A stretch of 64,000 nucleotides of DNA, from contig NZ_JAHLQG010000052.1 in assembly GCF_018919065.1 (NCBI RefSeq), forward strand, positions 1 to 64,000, given 5' to 3'. Source of the stretch: Blautia sp. MSJ-9 (GTDB taxonomy: Bacteria; Bacillota; Clostridia; Lachnospirales; Lachnospiraceae). Below the pieces are notes generated by a model. The model was not told the origin of the DNA and ran no database searches. It saw nothing but the letters and a program-made list of their open reading frames with translations. Below are positions 27,473 to 35,819 of the stretch, piece after piece (within the stretch, counting starts at the first letter, position 1; each line of letters opens with the position of its first letter). A program made the position numbers and the translations under genes.

Positions 27473-27706
27473 ATGACAGCTGTTAAAGAACGTATTATAG
27501 GTGCTGTATCCATTATGAGCGATAGGGACGCTGATATCTTCTGGCATATCATCCAAAAACATTTTACAGCTCCTGATTTATTTACAAATATTGAGGAAGT
27601 AGAACCTGATGAAGTAGATTTAATGATGTTAAAAGAAATTGAAAACAATCCTGACTGTCATGAATTTATTTCTCAGGAAGAACTAATGAAAGAACTTAAT
27701 TTGTAA
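27473..27706 (+). CDS. Antitoxin of the RelE-type pair
   Basis: A 77-residue acidic protein directly behind the toxin gene. It begins MTAVKERIIGAVSIMSDRDADIFWHII and ends in an acidic region (EEVEPDEVDLMMLKEIENNPD). The position, size and charge are those of an antitoxin that wraps its toxin. I see no clear DNA-binding motif, so autoregulation through it is unproven. AAAGGGG precedes ATG 27473. A strong terminator follows. Confidence 0.75.
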   Translation: MTAVKERIIGAVSIMSDRDADIFWHIIQKHFTAPDLFTNIEEVEPDEVDLMMLKEIENNPDCHEFISQEELMKELNL

Positions 27707-27728
27707 TTTTCATATTTACATTCAAAAT

Positions 27729-27768
27729 ATCCCCCACACATGAGCTATTCTTCCCATGTGTGGGGGAT
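27729..27768. terminator. Terminator between the antitoxin gene and galE
   Basis: A perfect 14-bp stem, ATCCCCCACACATG (27729-27742) with CATGTGTGGGGGAT (27755-27768), and a T-rich plus-strand tail. It separates the convergent antitoxin and galE genes. Confidence 0.85.
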
Positions 27769-27786
27769 GTTTGTATTCTGTATTAA

Positions 27787-28803
27787 TTAGTCATCATAAC
27801 CATTCGGGTTATTGGACTGCCATCTCCAGGAGTCGGCGCACATTTCTTTGATGTCGTTTTCTGCTTTCCATCCGAGTTCTCTTTCTGCTTTGGAAGCGTC
27901 GGAGTAGCATGTAGCGATATCTCCTGCACGGCGTGGTTTGATCACGTATGGAATCTTAACGCCTGTAGCTGCTTCGAAATTCTTTACGATATCAAGAACG
28001 CTGTAACCTTTTCCTGTACCAAGGTTGTAGATGCTTAATCCGGAGTTGTCTTCGATTTTCTTAAGGGCTTTTACATGTCCTTTTGCAAGGTCAACTACAT
28101 GGATGTAATCTCTTACACCTGTTCCGTCTGGTGTATCGTAGTCGTTTCCGAATACACCAAGTTCTTTCAGTTTTCCAACTGCAACCTGTGTGATGTATGG
28201 CATCAGATTGTTCGGGATTCCGTTTGGATTCTCTCCGATAGTTCCACTCTTGTGAGCACCGATCGGGTTGAAGTAACGAAGAAGAACTACGTTCCATTCC
28301 GGATCTGCTTTCTGGATGTCTGTCAGGATCTGTTCAAGCATGGATTTTGTCCATCCATATGGGTTTGTGCACTGTCCTTTCGGGCACTCTTCTGTGATCG
28401 GGATGATGGCCGGATCTCCGTATACAGTTGCAGATGAAGAGAAAATAATGTTCTTTACATTATGTTTTCTCATTACATCTACCAGTGTTAAGGTTCCTGC
28501 AATGTTATTTTCGTAATATTCCCAAGGTTTTACAACAGATTCTCCTACTGCTTTCAGACCTGCGAAATGAATGCAGGAATCAATGTCTTCTTTATCAAAA
28601 ACTTCATTTAAAGCATCACGGTCCAGAATATCTGCTTTGTAGAATTTCACTGGTTTGCCTGTGATCTTGGAAACTCTGTCCAGAGATTTCTCACTTGCAT
28701 TGCTTAAGTTATCCAGAACTACAACATCATATCCTGCGTTCTGCAATTCTACAACTGTATGGCTTCCAATATAGCCTGCTCCACCTGTAACTAAAATTGC
28801 CAT
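27787..28803 (-). CDS. galE: UDP-glucose 4-epimerase
   Basis: GalE interconverts UDP-glucose and UDP-galactose, and some enzymes also the UDP-HexNAc pair. The 338-residue short-chain dehydrogenase fold has the NAD loop GGAGYIGSH at residues 7-15 and the catalytic YGWTK (Y149, K153). It lies downstream of an NahK-like kinase and a nucleotidyltransferase, a combination known from GNB/LNB degradation. A terminator-like hairpin lies between them, so galE may have its own promoter. Confidence 0.95.
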   Translation of the reverse strand: MAILVTGGAGYIGSHTVVELQNAGYDVVVLDNLSNASEKSLDRVSKITGKPVKFYKADILDRDALNEVFDKEDIDSCIHFAGLKAVGESVVKPWEYYENNIAGTLTLVDVMRKHNVKNIIFSSSATVYGDPAIIPITEECPKGQCTNPYGWTKSMLEQILTDIQKADPEWNVVLLRYFNPIGAHKSGTIGENPNGIPNNLMPYITQVAVGKLKELGVFGNDYDTPDGTGVRDYIHVVDLAKGHVKALKKIEDNSGLSIYNLGTGKGYSVLDIVKNFEAATGVKIPYVIKPRRAGDIATCYSDASKAERELGWKAENDIKEMCADSWRWQSNNPNGYDD

Positions 28804-29058
28804 AATAATTCCTCCTAACCTGTCTTCCTGCTACAATACCTGTTTTTTGCAATTTCTGTTTTTTTCTCTTTCAACAATACCTATATTAGTTCACAGCGTC
28901 AGAAATATCCTTGATAATTCTGAGTGTAATCTATAAAATTCTGCGAATATCCTGTTTCACATCTGCAAAATTTACTTCTGTATTTTACAGCACCCTATAT
29001 TCAGAACTGTAAAATACCGTTGCCTAGAGCGTGTCTGAAAAATCATGTATTGTAGAAA

Positions 29059-29098
29059 ATCCTGCGAAAATATGATTTCTCTCATATCCCCGCAGGAT
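29059..29098 (-). terminator. Terminator of the NahK operon
   Basis: ATCCTGCG (29059-29066) pairs with CGCAGGAT (29091-29098), extended by an inner ATATGA/TCATAT pair. On the minus strand TTTTCT follows. It lies 55 bases past the kinase stop in the 349-base gap before galE, where nothing else is seen except a GAGCGTGTCTGAAAA stretch reminiscent of an insertion-sequence end. Confidence 0.65.
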
Positions 29099-29152
29099 AA
29101 TTCTATCCGAATCAGTTCATAAACACAAGTCTTTATGGACATTTACGTTTTT

Positions 29153-30253
29153 TTATACCTGTTTATACTTATTTACAATCTCTTTCATCCGGGAAAGTTT
29201 TTCTTCCATGTCTTTCACCAGTTTAAACTGTGTTCTGCAGCGATCCAGATTATGTCCCTCTCTGTGAATCTTGAAATAATGATCTCCCTCCAGATAGTCT
29301 GTGAGAAAACGCATTCCACATTCAAAAGTCATAAGGATTGCTCCCATGGGAAGCATATCCAATTCTGTCTCAGTCAACGCACCGCCACAGCCTTCAATGA
29401 AGCCTTTAACATAAACTTCATACAAGTGAAGATCGCAGGACACCTTCGTCAGGTCTTTCTCATCCTCTGCTCCGGTACTTGCGCCAAAGCGGATAGAATC
29501 ACCGAAATCATTTACGGAAAGCCCCGGCATTACAGTATCAAGGTCAATCACACAGATGGCTTTTCCCGTTGCATTATCGATCATAATGTTATTCAGCTTG
29601 GTATCATTATGTGTAACACGTAACGGCAGTTTTCCCTGATCCTGCATATCGCACAGGACATGTGCCAGTTCTGTGCGGTCCAGCACAAACTGAATCTCTT
29701 TTTCCACATCTGCTGCTCTGTGACATATATCTTTTTCCACAGCAGTTTTAAACTTATCCAGCCTGTCCACCGTATTATGAAAATTTACGATAGTCTCATG
29801 AAGAGTTTCTGCCGGATAGTCTGCAAGCAGCCTCTGGAAATGTCCGAAAGCAACTGCACTCTGGTAAAAATCTTCCTCATCTTTTACCATGTCATAGCAT
29901 GTGGCATCTTCAATGAACAAATATACTCTCCAGTATTCCCCGTCCTCATCTACATAATAAGGAAGTCCATCCTTTGTCATCACAAGATTCAGAGTCTCTC
30001 TCTCCACATCTCCACCGTTTTCCTGGATCTTTTTCTTCAGCCAGGCAGTAACACCGCTGACATTCTCCATCAGTTCCACAGGTTTGGTAAAAATACTCCT
30101 GTTCATTTTCTGAAGAATATAATGTTTGCCTGTACCGTAAGTCAGTCGGTAAGTATCATTGATATGTCCGCTTCCATAAGGAATACATTCTGTCAGATTA
30201 TCTTCCAGAACAAATGCACTGGTGATATTCTTTATTTCCCGGTTAATTTCCAC
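29153..30253 (-). CDS. nahK: NahK-like N-acetylhexosamine 1-kinase
   Basis: A 366-residue kinase of the aminoglycoside phosphotransferase fold. The catalytic loop VTHNDTKLNNIM (H215, N216, D217) and metal site VIDLDTVMPG (D237) are followed by FGDSIRFGAS, the pattern I associate with bifidobacterial NahK (LnpB), which phosphorylates GlcNAc and GalNAc at C1. The start lies 4 bases past the stop of the nucleotidyltransferase gene, so the HexNAc-1-phosphate made here would pass to a UDP-transfer enzyme made from the same mRNA. Other hexosamine kinases of this fold are possible. Confidence 0.8.
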   Translation of the reverse strand: MEINREIKNITSAFVLEDNLTECIPYGSGHINDTYRLTYGTGKHYILQKMNRSIFTKPVELMENVSGVTAWLKKKIQENGGDVERETLNLVMTKDGLPYYVDEDGEYWRVYLFIEDATCYDMVKDEEDFYQSAVAFGHFQRLLADYPAETLHETIVNFHNTVDRLDKFKTAVEKDICHRAADVEKEIQFVLDRTELAHVLCDMQDQGKLPLRVTHNDTKLNNIMIDNATGKAICVIDLDTVMPGLSVNDFGDSIRFGASTGAEDEKDLTKVSCDLHLYEVYVKGFIEGCGGALTETELDMLPMGAILMTFECGMRFLTDYLEGDHYFKIHREGHNLDRCRTQFKLVKDMEEKLSRMKEIVNKYKQV

Positions 30254-30257
30254 TCAA

Positions 30258-31184
30258 TTATTCCTCCCATAATCTCTGTGGATACAGCCCTCCATCTTTT
30301 AAATTCTGAATGGCAGCTACTACCACAGGTTTATCTTCTTTGTAGGTTACACCATACCATTTATCCATAGATTTCAGAACTTTTACAGTTGCTCTCTTCT
30401 CACCGAGAAGTTCATCTACTACAAATGGCAGGAAATATTCGCATTTCAGCGGGTTTACTTTCAGATTCTCATCCAGGAATTTAGGGAATCTGTCTTTCAG
30501 CTCTTTCAGAATGCTTGCTGAAAATCCCCACATATTCATGGATACTGTACTGCCTTCCGGAAGCATAGTCCATGTTTTTCCATCGTCTTCTGTATAAGCT
30601 GTGCCGCCGTCATGCTTTTCGATATGGGTACGCTCGTTGATCTTAAGAAGATGTCCTTCTTCATCTGTAACGCACACACCTCTTGCCACATGGCCATTCT
30701 CTGTCAAAGTATTTTCCAGTTTATAGCCGACCATCATATATCTGTAAGTATCTGCGGTATCTTCGTTCTCTGTCAGGAAATCATATGCCATCTTAAATGC
30801 ATGGCTTCCATAATAGTCATCTGCATTGATCACAACGAATGGTCCGTCGATTTCATTGATACAGCTTAATACGGCATGTCCGGTTCCCCATGGTTTCACA
30901 CGTCCTTCCGGTACTTCATAGCCTTCCGGAATATTGTGAAGATCCTGGAAAACATATGATACTTCCAGCTGATTGCTGAGGCGGTCACCGATGGCGCTTC
31001 TGAAGTCTGCTTCATTTTCTTTTTTGATAATAAATACTACTTTTTGGAATCCGGCCTGTACTGCATCATAAATGGAGAAATCCATGATGATGTGTCCCTC
31101 TTTATCCACCGGATCGATCTGTTTCAGACCGCCGTAACGGCTTCCCATACCTGCTGCCATAACTACTAATACTGGTTTCTTCAT
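30258..31184 (-). CDS. Sugar-1-phosphate nucleotidyltransferase
   Basis: A 308-residue nucleotidyltransferase. The N-terminal signature VMAAGMGSRYGGLKQID and the metal/nucleotide motif VVINADDYYG (near 116-125) are clear. It differs from GalU and RfbA in its C-terminal part (NMWGFSASILKELKDRF). Given the NahK-like kinase directly downstream, it probably makes UDP-GlcNAc or UDP-GalNAc from the 1-phosphate, taking the place of the uridylyltransferase of the bifidobacterial pathway; this is inference. About 150 bases separate it from the permease gene upstream. Confidence 0.85.
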   Translation of the reverse strand: MKKPVLVVMAAGMGSRYGGLKQIDPVDKEGHIIMDFSIYDAVQAGFQKVVFIIKKENEADFRSAIGDRLSNQLEVSYVFQDLHNIPEGYEVPEGRVKPWGTGHAVLSCINEIDGPFVVINADDYYGSHAFKMAYDFLTENEDTADTYRYMMVGYKLENTLTENGHVARGVCVTDEEGHLLKINERTHIEKHDGGTAYTEDDGKTWTMLPEGSTVSMNMWGFSASILKELKDRFPKFLDENLKVNPLKCEYFLPFVVDELLGEKRATVKVLKSMDKWYGVTYKEDKPVVVAAIQNLKDGGLYPQRLWEE

Positions 31185-31331
31185 GATTTTTTTCCTCTTT
31201 TCTTTAAATGTTTTTCGTTACTCTCAGACTGCCTGGTAACTTTTTTACATTCATCTTATCATACTATGATTTTGAGGTCAAAACGTGTTACATAATACCT
31301 TTCACAATTGTTACTGCCCTGCTGTCCTCTA

Positions 31332-32210
31332 TTATCCCTTAATACCACCGGTAACACCGCCGATAATCTTCTCTGACAGGAAAATATACAGAATAAATGT
31401 CGGCAGGAATACAATGATCACCGCTGCAAACATTCCGGCCCAGTCACCTGTATATTTCATGGAGTTAATCATTCCATAAAGTCCGGGTGCAACAGGTTTC
31501 AGCTTATCCGAGCTTGCGAAGATCAGTGACAGGAAATACTCGTTCCAAATATTAATAAAGTTAAAGATTGTTACTGTTACGATTCCTGACTGTGCCATGG
31601 GAAACATGATTTTCCAGAAAGTACGCATGGGAGGGCATCCGTCGATTGCTGCCGCTTCCTCATAGGTCCTGGAAATATTGCTGAAAAATGTAAGCAGGAA
31701 AATGGTCGTATAAGGTACATTAATTCCTACATACAATATGATCAGTACAGTTCTTCCTGCAGCCACATTATTCAGGATTCCCATACCGGAAATAATGCTG
31801 AAAAGGGGAAGAACAACCATGATTGCCGGAACACCCATGGCAGATACGAAGCTGGTCTGGATAAATTTGTTTGCAATAAAATCAAATCTGGACAGTACAT
31901 AAGCTGCAGGTGCACACACCAGAATCAGTATTGTGCAGGAAATTACTGAATAGATCAGAGAGTTTCCGAAGAAGCCTGCAACTCCGGCCCCGTTCCATGC
32001 TTTTGCATAATTTTCAAAATGTAATCCGGACTCAAACTTCAGGGCTTTTCCCTGGAAGATTTCTGCTGTTGTTGAAAAACTTGCCCCGAATACCCATCCC
32101 AGAAGCGCAATGGTAAAGATTACCCAGAGCAGCAGGATGATGTATCCCGGCAGGAGTTTGACTTCTTTTTTCAGATTAAAGGGTCTGCGTGCCTCTTTTT
32201 CTTTTGCCAT
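31332..32210 (-). CDS. Sugar ABC transporter permease, MalG-like
   Basis: A 292-residue CUT1-class permease with six predicted membrane helices and the EAA loop YEEAAAIDGCPPMRTFWKIMFPMAQSG. The N-terminus is charged and cytosolic (MAKEKEARRPFNLKKE). It follows the MalF-like gene by 13 bases. Its binding protein is probably the one at 33376-34626, and the ATPase must come from elsewhere. Confidence 0.92.
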   Translation of the reverse strand: MAKEKEARRPFNLKKEVKLLPGYIILLLWVIFTIALLGWVFGASFSTTAEIFQGKALKFESGLHFENYAKAWNGAGVAGFFGNSLIYSVISCTILILVCAPAAYVLSRFDFIANKFIQTSFVSAMGVPAIMVVLPLFSIISGMGILNNVAAGRTVLIILYVGINVPYTTIFLLTFFSNISRTYEEAAAIDGCPPMRTFWKIMFPMAQSGIVTVTIFNFINIWNEYFLSLIFASSDKLKPVAPGLYGMINSMKYTGDWAGMFAAVIIVFLPTFILYIFLSEKIIGGVTGGIKG

Positions 32211-32223
32211 TTCTCATCCCTCC

Positions 32224-33129
32224 TTAAAATTCCAGATCATCATCTTTGATCACTCTGTTACAGATTGTAAATACAATGACTACGCAGACACTGAGCAGTA
32301 CACCGATGGCAGCTCCCAGACCTGCATTTCGTTCTGTAACTGTATTGCCGCCGCCAAAAATCTGCATATACATATAAACATAAGGGGTAATTGTCTGTGT
32401 GTCTGCAGTTACTGTGGAGAAAAGCTGTGACCATACAAAAAAGCCTACACTGCTTACAGACCACATGGTAATGTTTGTTTTAAATACTCCCTTTAACAAT
32501 GGAAGTGTCATGTAACGGAACTGTGCCGGTTTGGTAGCTCCGTCAATGGTTGCCGCCTCATAATATTCAGGGCTGATACGCTCAATACCGCTGAGCCAGA
32601 TCAGCATATGGTATCCAACCATTCCGAAACAATATGCAAACAACAGTGCCCAGAATTTGTGGTCATTATCCAGGAACTGGATCTTTGCCAGATTATCCAG
32701 ATGCAGTGCTGTAAAAAGATCTTTCAGCAAGCCATATCTTGGACTGTATACATACTGCAGCCACATAGTAGCAAGCGCTACTGCACTGACAATATTTGGC
32801 ATATAAATGATCGCGCGGAAAAATTTCTTTCCTCTGATTCCACTGGTAAGAATAACTGCAAATAAAAGAGACAGGCTCATTACCACCAGACCGCCGATCA
32901 GCCAGATACGAAACAGGTTAAAAAATGAAGTCTTAAATAAGCTGGTACTCATCAGCTTTGTATAGTTGCCAAATCCTACAAATTTCCATAAATCCATGGA
33001 ATCTGTAACTCCGTCGATCTTGAAAAAGCTCATGATCACTGTTCTGATGATCGGATACAGAAAGATTCCCAGAAACAGCAAAACTGCCGGAGTCAGAAAT
33101 ACAACGATCATCGTTTTATTCTTCTTCAA
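32224..33129 (-). CDS. Sugar ABC transporter permease, MalF-like
   Basis: A 301-residue CUT1-class permease with six predicted helices and the EAA loop YYEAATIDGATKPAQFRYMTLPLLKG. The start is a TTG at 33129 (MKKNKTMIVVFL), chosen because AAAGGAGG lies seven bases before it; the frame runs on to 33201, but that part codes for no membrane-protein-like sequence and overlaps the repeat. Between this gene and the binding-protein gene upstream lies a large hairpin element, which could lower permease expression relative to the receptor. Confidence 0.9.
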   Translation of the reverse strand: MKKNKTMIVVFLTPAVLLFLGIFLYPIIRTVIMSFFKIDGVTDSMDLWKFVGFGNYTKLMSTSLFKTSFFNLFRIWLIGGLVVMSLSLLFAVILTSGIRGKKFFRAIIYMPNIVSAVALATMWLQYVYSPRYGLLKDLFTALHLDNLAKIQFLDNDHKFWALLFAYCFGMVGYHMLIWLSGIERISPEYYEAATIDGATKPAQFRYMTLPLLKGVFKTNITMWSVSSVGFFVWSQLFSTVTADTQTITPYVYMYMQIFGGGNTVTERNAGLGAAIGVLLSVCVVIVFTICNRVIKDDDLEF

Positions 33130-33157
33130 ATAAATACCTCCTTTGTAAGTTATACCA

Positions 33158-33347
33158 TATCTACGGATTGCTACGCTTCGCTGCCGCAATCCTCCAGCCA
33201 TTCGGAATCCGCTGATTTACTTCGTAAATCGCTACTTCCTCATGTCTGGCGGTTTCCAAGTCTAAAAGTCTTATCGTGCAAGCACGAACGACTTTTTGCC
33301 TTTGAAACCTGGATATTCAAAAAGACAGATGGCGGCAGCGTAGATAC
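33158..33347. repeat. Multi-hairpin dispersed repeat, copy 3 (divergent)
   Basis: It has the same plan as copies 1 and 2 but diverged sequence: hairpin 1 GGATTGC...GCAATCC with a CTTCG-containing loop, hairpin 2 GATTTAC-TTC-GTAAATC, CATGTCTGGCGG, hairpin 3 AAAGTC...GACTTT and CCTGGATATTC. The ends TATCTACG and CGTAGATA close the whole unit. It lies in the mRNA between binding-protein and permease genes. Confidence 0.5.
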
Positions 33348-33375
33348 GATGCCACCATCTCTATAAATTCTTTAT

Positions 33376-34626
33376 TTATTTCGCTGCGTCCTGCATAGTG
33401 GAAACAAATTCATCTGCTGTAATGGAACCTGCCATTAATTTGATAAAGTTTTCTTTGATAACCGGAGTCATATCTACGTTGGATTCTACACCGCATGCCC
33501 ATGTGAAACGGTTTGTGCTCTGCTCAATAACAGGTTTTGCACACTCAACCATTGCCGGCCATTCTGTGTTTGTTGTATCAGCCGGGATACCTACAGTTTC
33601 ATCTGCAAGTTTCTGGTCGTATTCACCTTTTGTAAGGAATGTGATCAGATCAAATGCTTCTTTTGCAAGTTTTGTATCTTTGTTAATACCAAATACCTGT
33701 GCGCCGAAGTTGTTTGTTTCGATTCCGTTTGCTCCGTCTGTAAGTGCCGGATATGCGAAGCATCCCCAGTGGAAGTCAGGACCTGCCATCTCTTTTACTT
33801 CGTTTGGTAACCAGGAGCCATTCAGATACATTGCAGCTGTTCCAAGTGCAAGCTCTGTGTTCTGACCTGCAGGCCATACGTTGGAACCAACCATCTCTGA
33901 ATAATATCCGTTAGATGCAAGTTCTTCGATATCCTGTGCCATCTGAAGAACTGCAGGATCATCCCATTCACCTTCAGTTACGATTTCTTTTACTTTATCT
34001 TCGCCAACCAGTCTTGCAAGATGATATCCGATCACACATGTTGCATAGGCATCATCCATAGTCATTGGTGTGATTCCTGCATCTTTTAATTTCTGGCATA
34101 CATCTTTGAATTCATCCCATGTCTTCGGTTCTTCTGTGATTCCTGCCTGCTCAAACAGATCTTTGTTATAGAAGAAGGCAAATACGTTTGGCTGATATGG
34201 AATTGTTTTTAATGTGCCGCCGCCGGCATCACGGCATGCTGCCATCAGACCTGCGTTTGCAGTTGCTTCATAGTCATTGTCTTTCGCAAGATCTTCCAGA
34301 TCCAGAAGATATTTACCGTACATTCCGTTTACACGGTCGATATCTTCGTCAAAAATATCAATCTGTGTGCCGCCGTCCAGTGCAGGCTGAAGTGCTTCAC
34401 GGTTTCCGGTACGTCCCTTAAACTGAAGGTCTACCTTAACTCCTGTCTGTTCTGTATAAGCGTCAACTGCTTCCTGAATCACCTGTCCCTGTGGCTCTGT
34501 AGCTTCCCACATTGACCAGTAAACTAATGTATCATCTGCTGCCTGAACAGTGAAAGCCGGTGCTGCAAGTGAACCAACCATAACCGCACATAATGTTGCA
34601 CTAAGCATCTTTTTCTTCATACCCAT
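33376..34626 (-). CDS. Sugar ABC transporter substrate-binding protein
   Basis: A 416-residue family-1 extracellular binding protein. The signal peptide (basic MGMKKK, hydrophobic core, cleavage probably after VQA at about 29) has no lipobox cysteine. The mature part begins LVYWSMWEATEPQ and carries the usual family-1 features (FYNKDLFEQAGITEEPKTWDEF). AAGGAGG precedes the start; the second ATG two codons in is also possible. The downstream kinase, nucleotidyltransferase and galE suggest a HexNAc-containing di- or oligosaccharide as ligand, for example galacto-N-biose or lacto-N-biose. A divergent AraC gene probably regulates it. Confidence 0.92.
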   Translation of the reverse strand: MGMKKKMLSATLCAVMVGSLAAPAFTVQAADDTLVYWSMWEATEPQGQVIQEAVDAYTEQTGVKVDLQFKGRTGNREALQPALDGGTQIDIFDEDIDRVNGMYGKYLLDLEDLAKDNDYEATANAGLMAACRDAGGGTLKTIPYQPNVFAFFYNKDLFEQAGITEEPKTWDEFKDVCQKLKDAGITPMTMDDAYATCVIGYHLARLVGEDKVKEIVTEGEWDDPAVLQMAQDIEELASNGYYSEMVGSNVWPAGQNTELALGTAAMYLNGSWLPNEVKEMAGPDFHWGCFAYPALTDGANGIETNNFGAQVFGINKDTKLAKEAFDLITFLTKGEYDQKLADETVGIPADTTNTEWPAMVECAKPVIEQSTNRFTWACGVESNVDMTPVIKENFIKLMAGSITADEFVSTMQDAAK

Positions 34627-34688
34627 AACCTTTTTTCCTCCTTGGTCAGTTTTGACATTTTGTCTTCTTTTTCTCTCTTTTCGCTCTT

Positions 34689-34840
34689 TTGTTGAATTTC
34701 AACAATTATTTCTTTTGGTAGTTCTTATTTTATCATTTTTGCACAAATAGTATTTGCACAAACGTCCATTTCTTTTGTACAAAAATTCATTTTTAACTGG
34801 TTTTTCATCTGTTTTTGTTGTATACTTGTACACAACAACC
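34689..34840. promoter_or_regulatory. Divergent control region with candidate AraC sites
   Basis: The region between the binding-protein and AraC starts holds a palindrome TTGTTGAATTTCAACAA (34689-34705), two direct repeats around TTTGCACAAA (34736-34750 and 34751-34764), a related TTTTGTACAAAA (34773-34785) and a second palindrome-like GTTGTATACTTGTACACAAC (34816-34837). The direct repeats have the layout of AraC-type half-sites. TATACT at 34821-34826 may be the -10 of the AraC gene. Confidence 0.5.
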
Positions 34841-34879
34841 ATATTGCAGTTTTCGGACAGGCTGAGGGAGGTGGCAGTA

Positions 34880-35779
34880 ATGGCTTTTGAGAGTATGTAT
34901 CTGGAAGAAGATATTCATATTGACCGGATTTATACAATCCACTATTTTGAATACAAAAGCGATTTTCACTTTGCAGGAGAACGCCATAATTTCTGGGAAT
35001 TTCAATGTGTAGATAAGGGAAAGGCAGAAATAGAGACAGATAACGGTATCTACCATCTGACAAGCGGACAGCTCATCTTTCACAGACCAAATGAATTTCA
35101 TAACCTTATTGCCATAGGAAATACCGCACCTAATATTGTGGTAGTTTCTTTTGAATGCGATTCTCCATGTATGAAATTCTTTGAGAAAAAATTGCTGAAA
35201 CTTTCTGATTCTGAGAGAAATCTCATGGGAATGCTGATTGCCGAGGCACGCCGCTGTATCAAAACCCCTCTGGATGATCCTTATACAGAAAAGATGGAAA
35301 AGAAAGAAGATTTTTTGTTTGGTTCTCAGCAGCTTATCCGTATTTACCTTGAGCAGATGCTGATCTACATGATCCGGAGAAATTCTTCTCCTCCCATGAC
35401 TGTACCTGTCAGCCAATTTGTGAATCTGAAAAATAATTCCGCTGTCTATAAACGTGTCATTGCTTATATGGAGGACCACATCCGGGAAAATATTACGCTC
35501 TGCGATCTGTGCCATGACAATATGATCGGACGCTCCCAGCTTCAGAAAATATTTCAGGAACAGCATCAGTGCGGCGCTATGGATTTCTTTTCCCGGTTAA
35601 AGATCGCCTATGCCAGACAGCTGATCCGCGAGAACCAGATGAACTTCACACAGATTTCGGAATTTCTGGGATACTCTTCCATCCATTACTTTTCCAGACA
35701 GTTTAAAAAAATTTCCGGAATGACACCCACAGAATATATCACATCAATAAAGGCGCTCTCAGAACGAGAGCGCCAGTAA
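34880..35779 (+). CDS. AraC family transcriptional regulator
   Basis: A 299-residue regulator. The N-terminal cupin-like sensing domain runs from about 15 to 125 (RHNFWEFQCVDKGKAEIETD, HLTSGQLIFHRPNEFHN), and the C-terminal double helix-turn-helix from about 198 to 295 (ENITLCDLCHD; FTQISEFLGYSSIHYFSRQFKKISGMTPTEY). The start at 34880 has GGGAGGTGG upstream; a longer frame begins inside the control region and is rejected. It is divergent from one sugar-binding-protein gene and convergent with a second, and it likely senses the imported sugar. Confidence 0.93.
   Translation: MAFESMYLEEDIHIDRIYTIHYFEYKSDFHFAGERHNFWEFQCVDKGKAEIETDNGIYHLTSGQLIFHRPNEFHNLIAIGNTAPNIVVVSFECDSPCMKFFEKKLLKLSDSERNLMGMLIAEARRCIKTPLDDPYTEKMEKKEDFLFGSQQLIRIYLEQMLIYMIRRNSSPPMTVPVSQFVNLKNNSAVYKRVIAYMEDHIRENITLCDLCHDNMIGRSQLQKIFQEQHQCGAMDFFSRLKIAYARQLIRENQMNFTQISEFLGYSSIHYFSRQFKKISGMTPTEYITSIKALSERERQ
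35752..35774 (-). terminator. Terminator overlapping the 3' end of the AraC gene
   Basis: GGCGCTCTC (35752-35760) pairs with GAGAGCGCC (35766-35774). On the minus strand TTTATT follows, so it fits as the terminator of the binding-protein gene ending at 35820. It encodes the last residues of AraC on the other strand. Confidence 0.65.
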
Positions 35780-35819
35780 TACCAGACCAATATTTTCATA
35801 ATGTTGAACAGCCTTTTTC

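Noticed and set aside
29030-29060. Insertion-sequence end (GAGCGTGTCTGAAAA)
   Set aside because: Only one end-like motif is present, with no partner, transposase or target duplication nearby.
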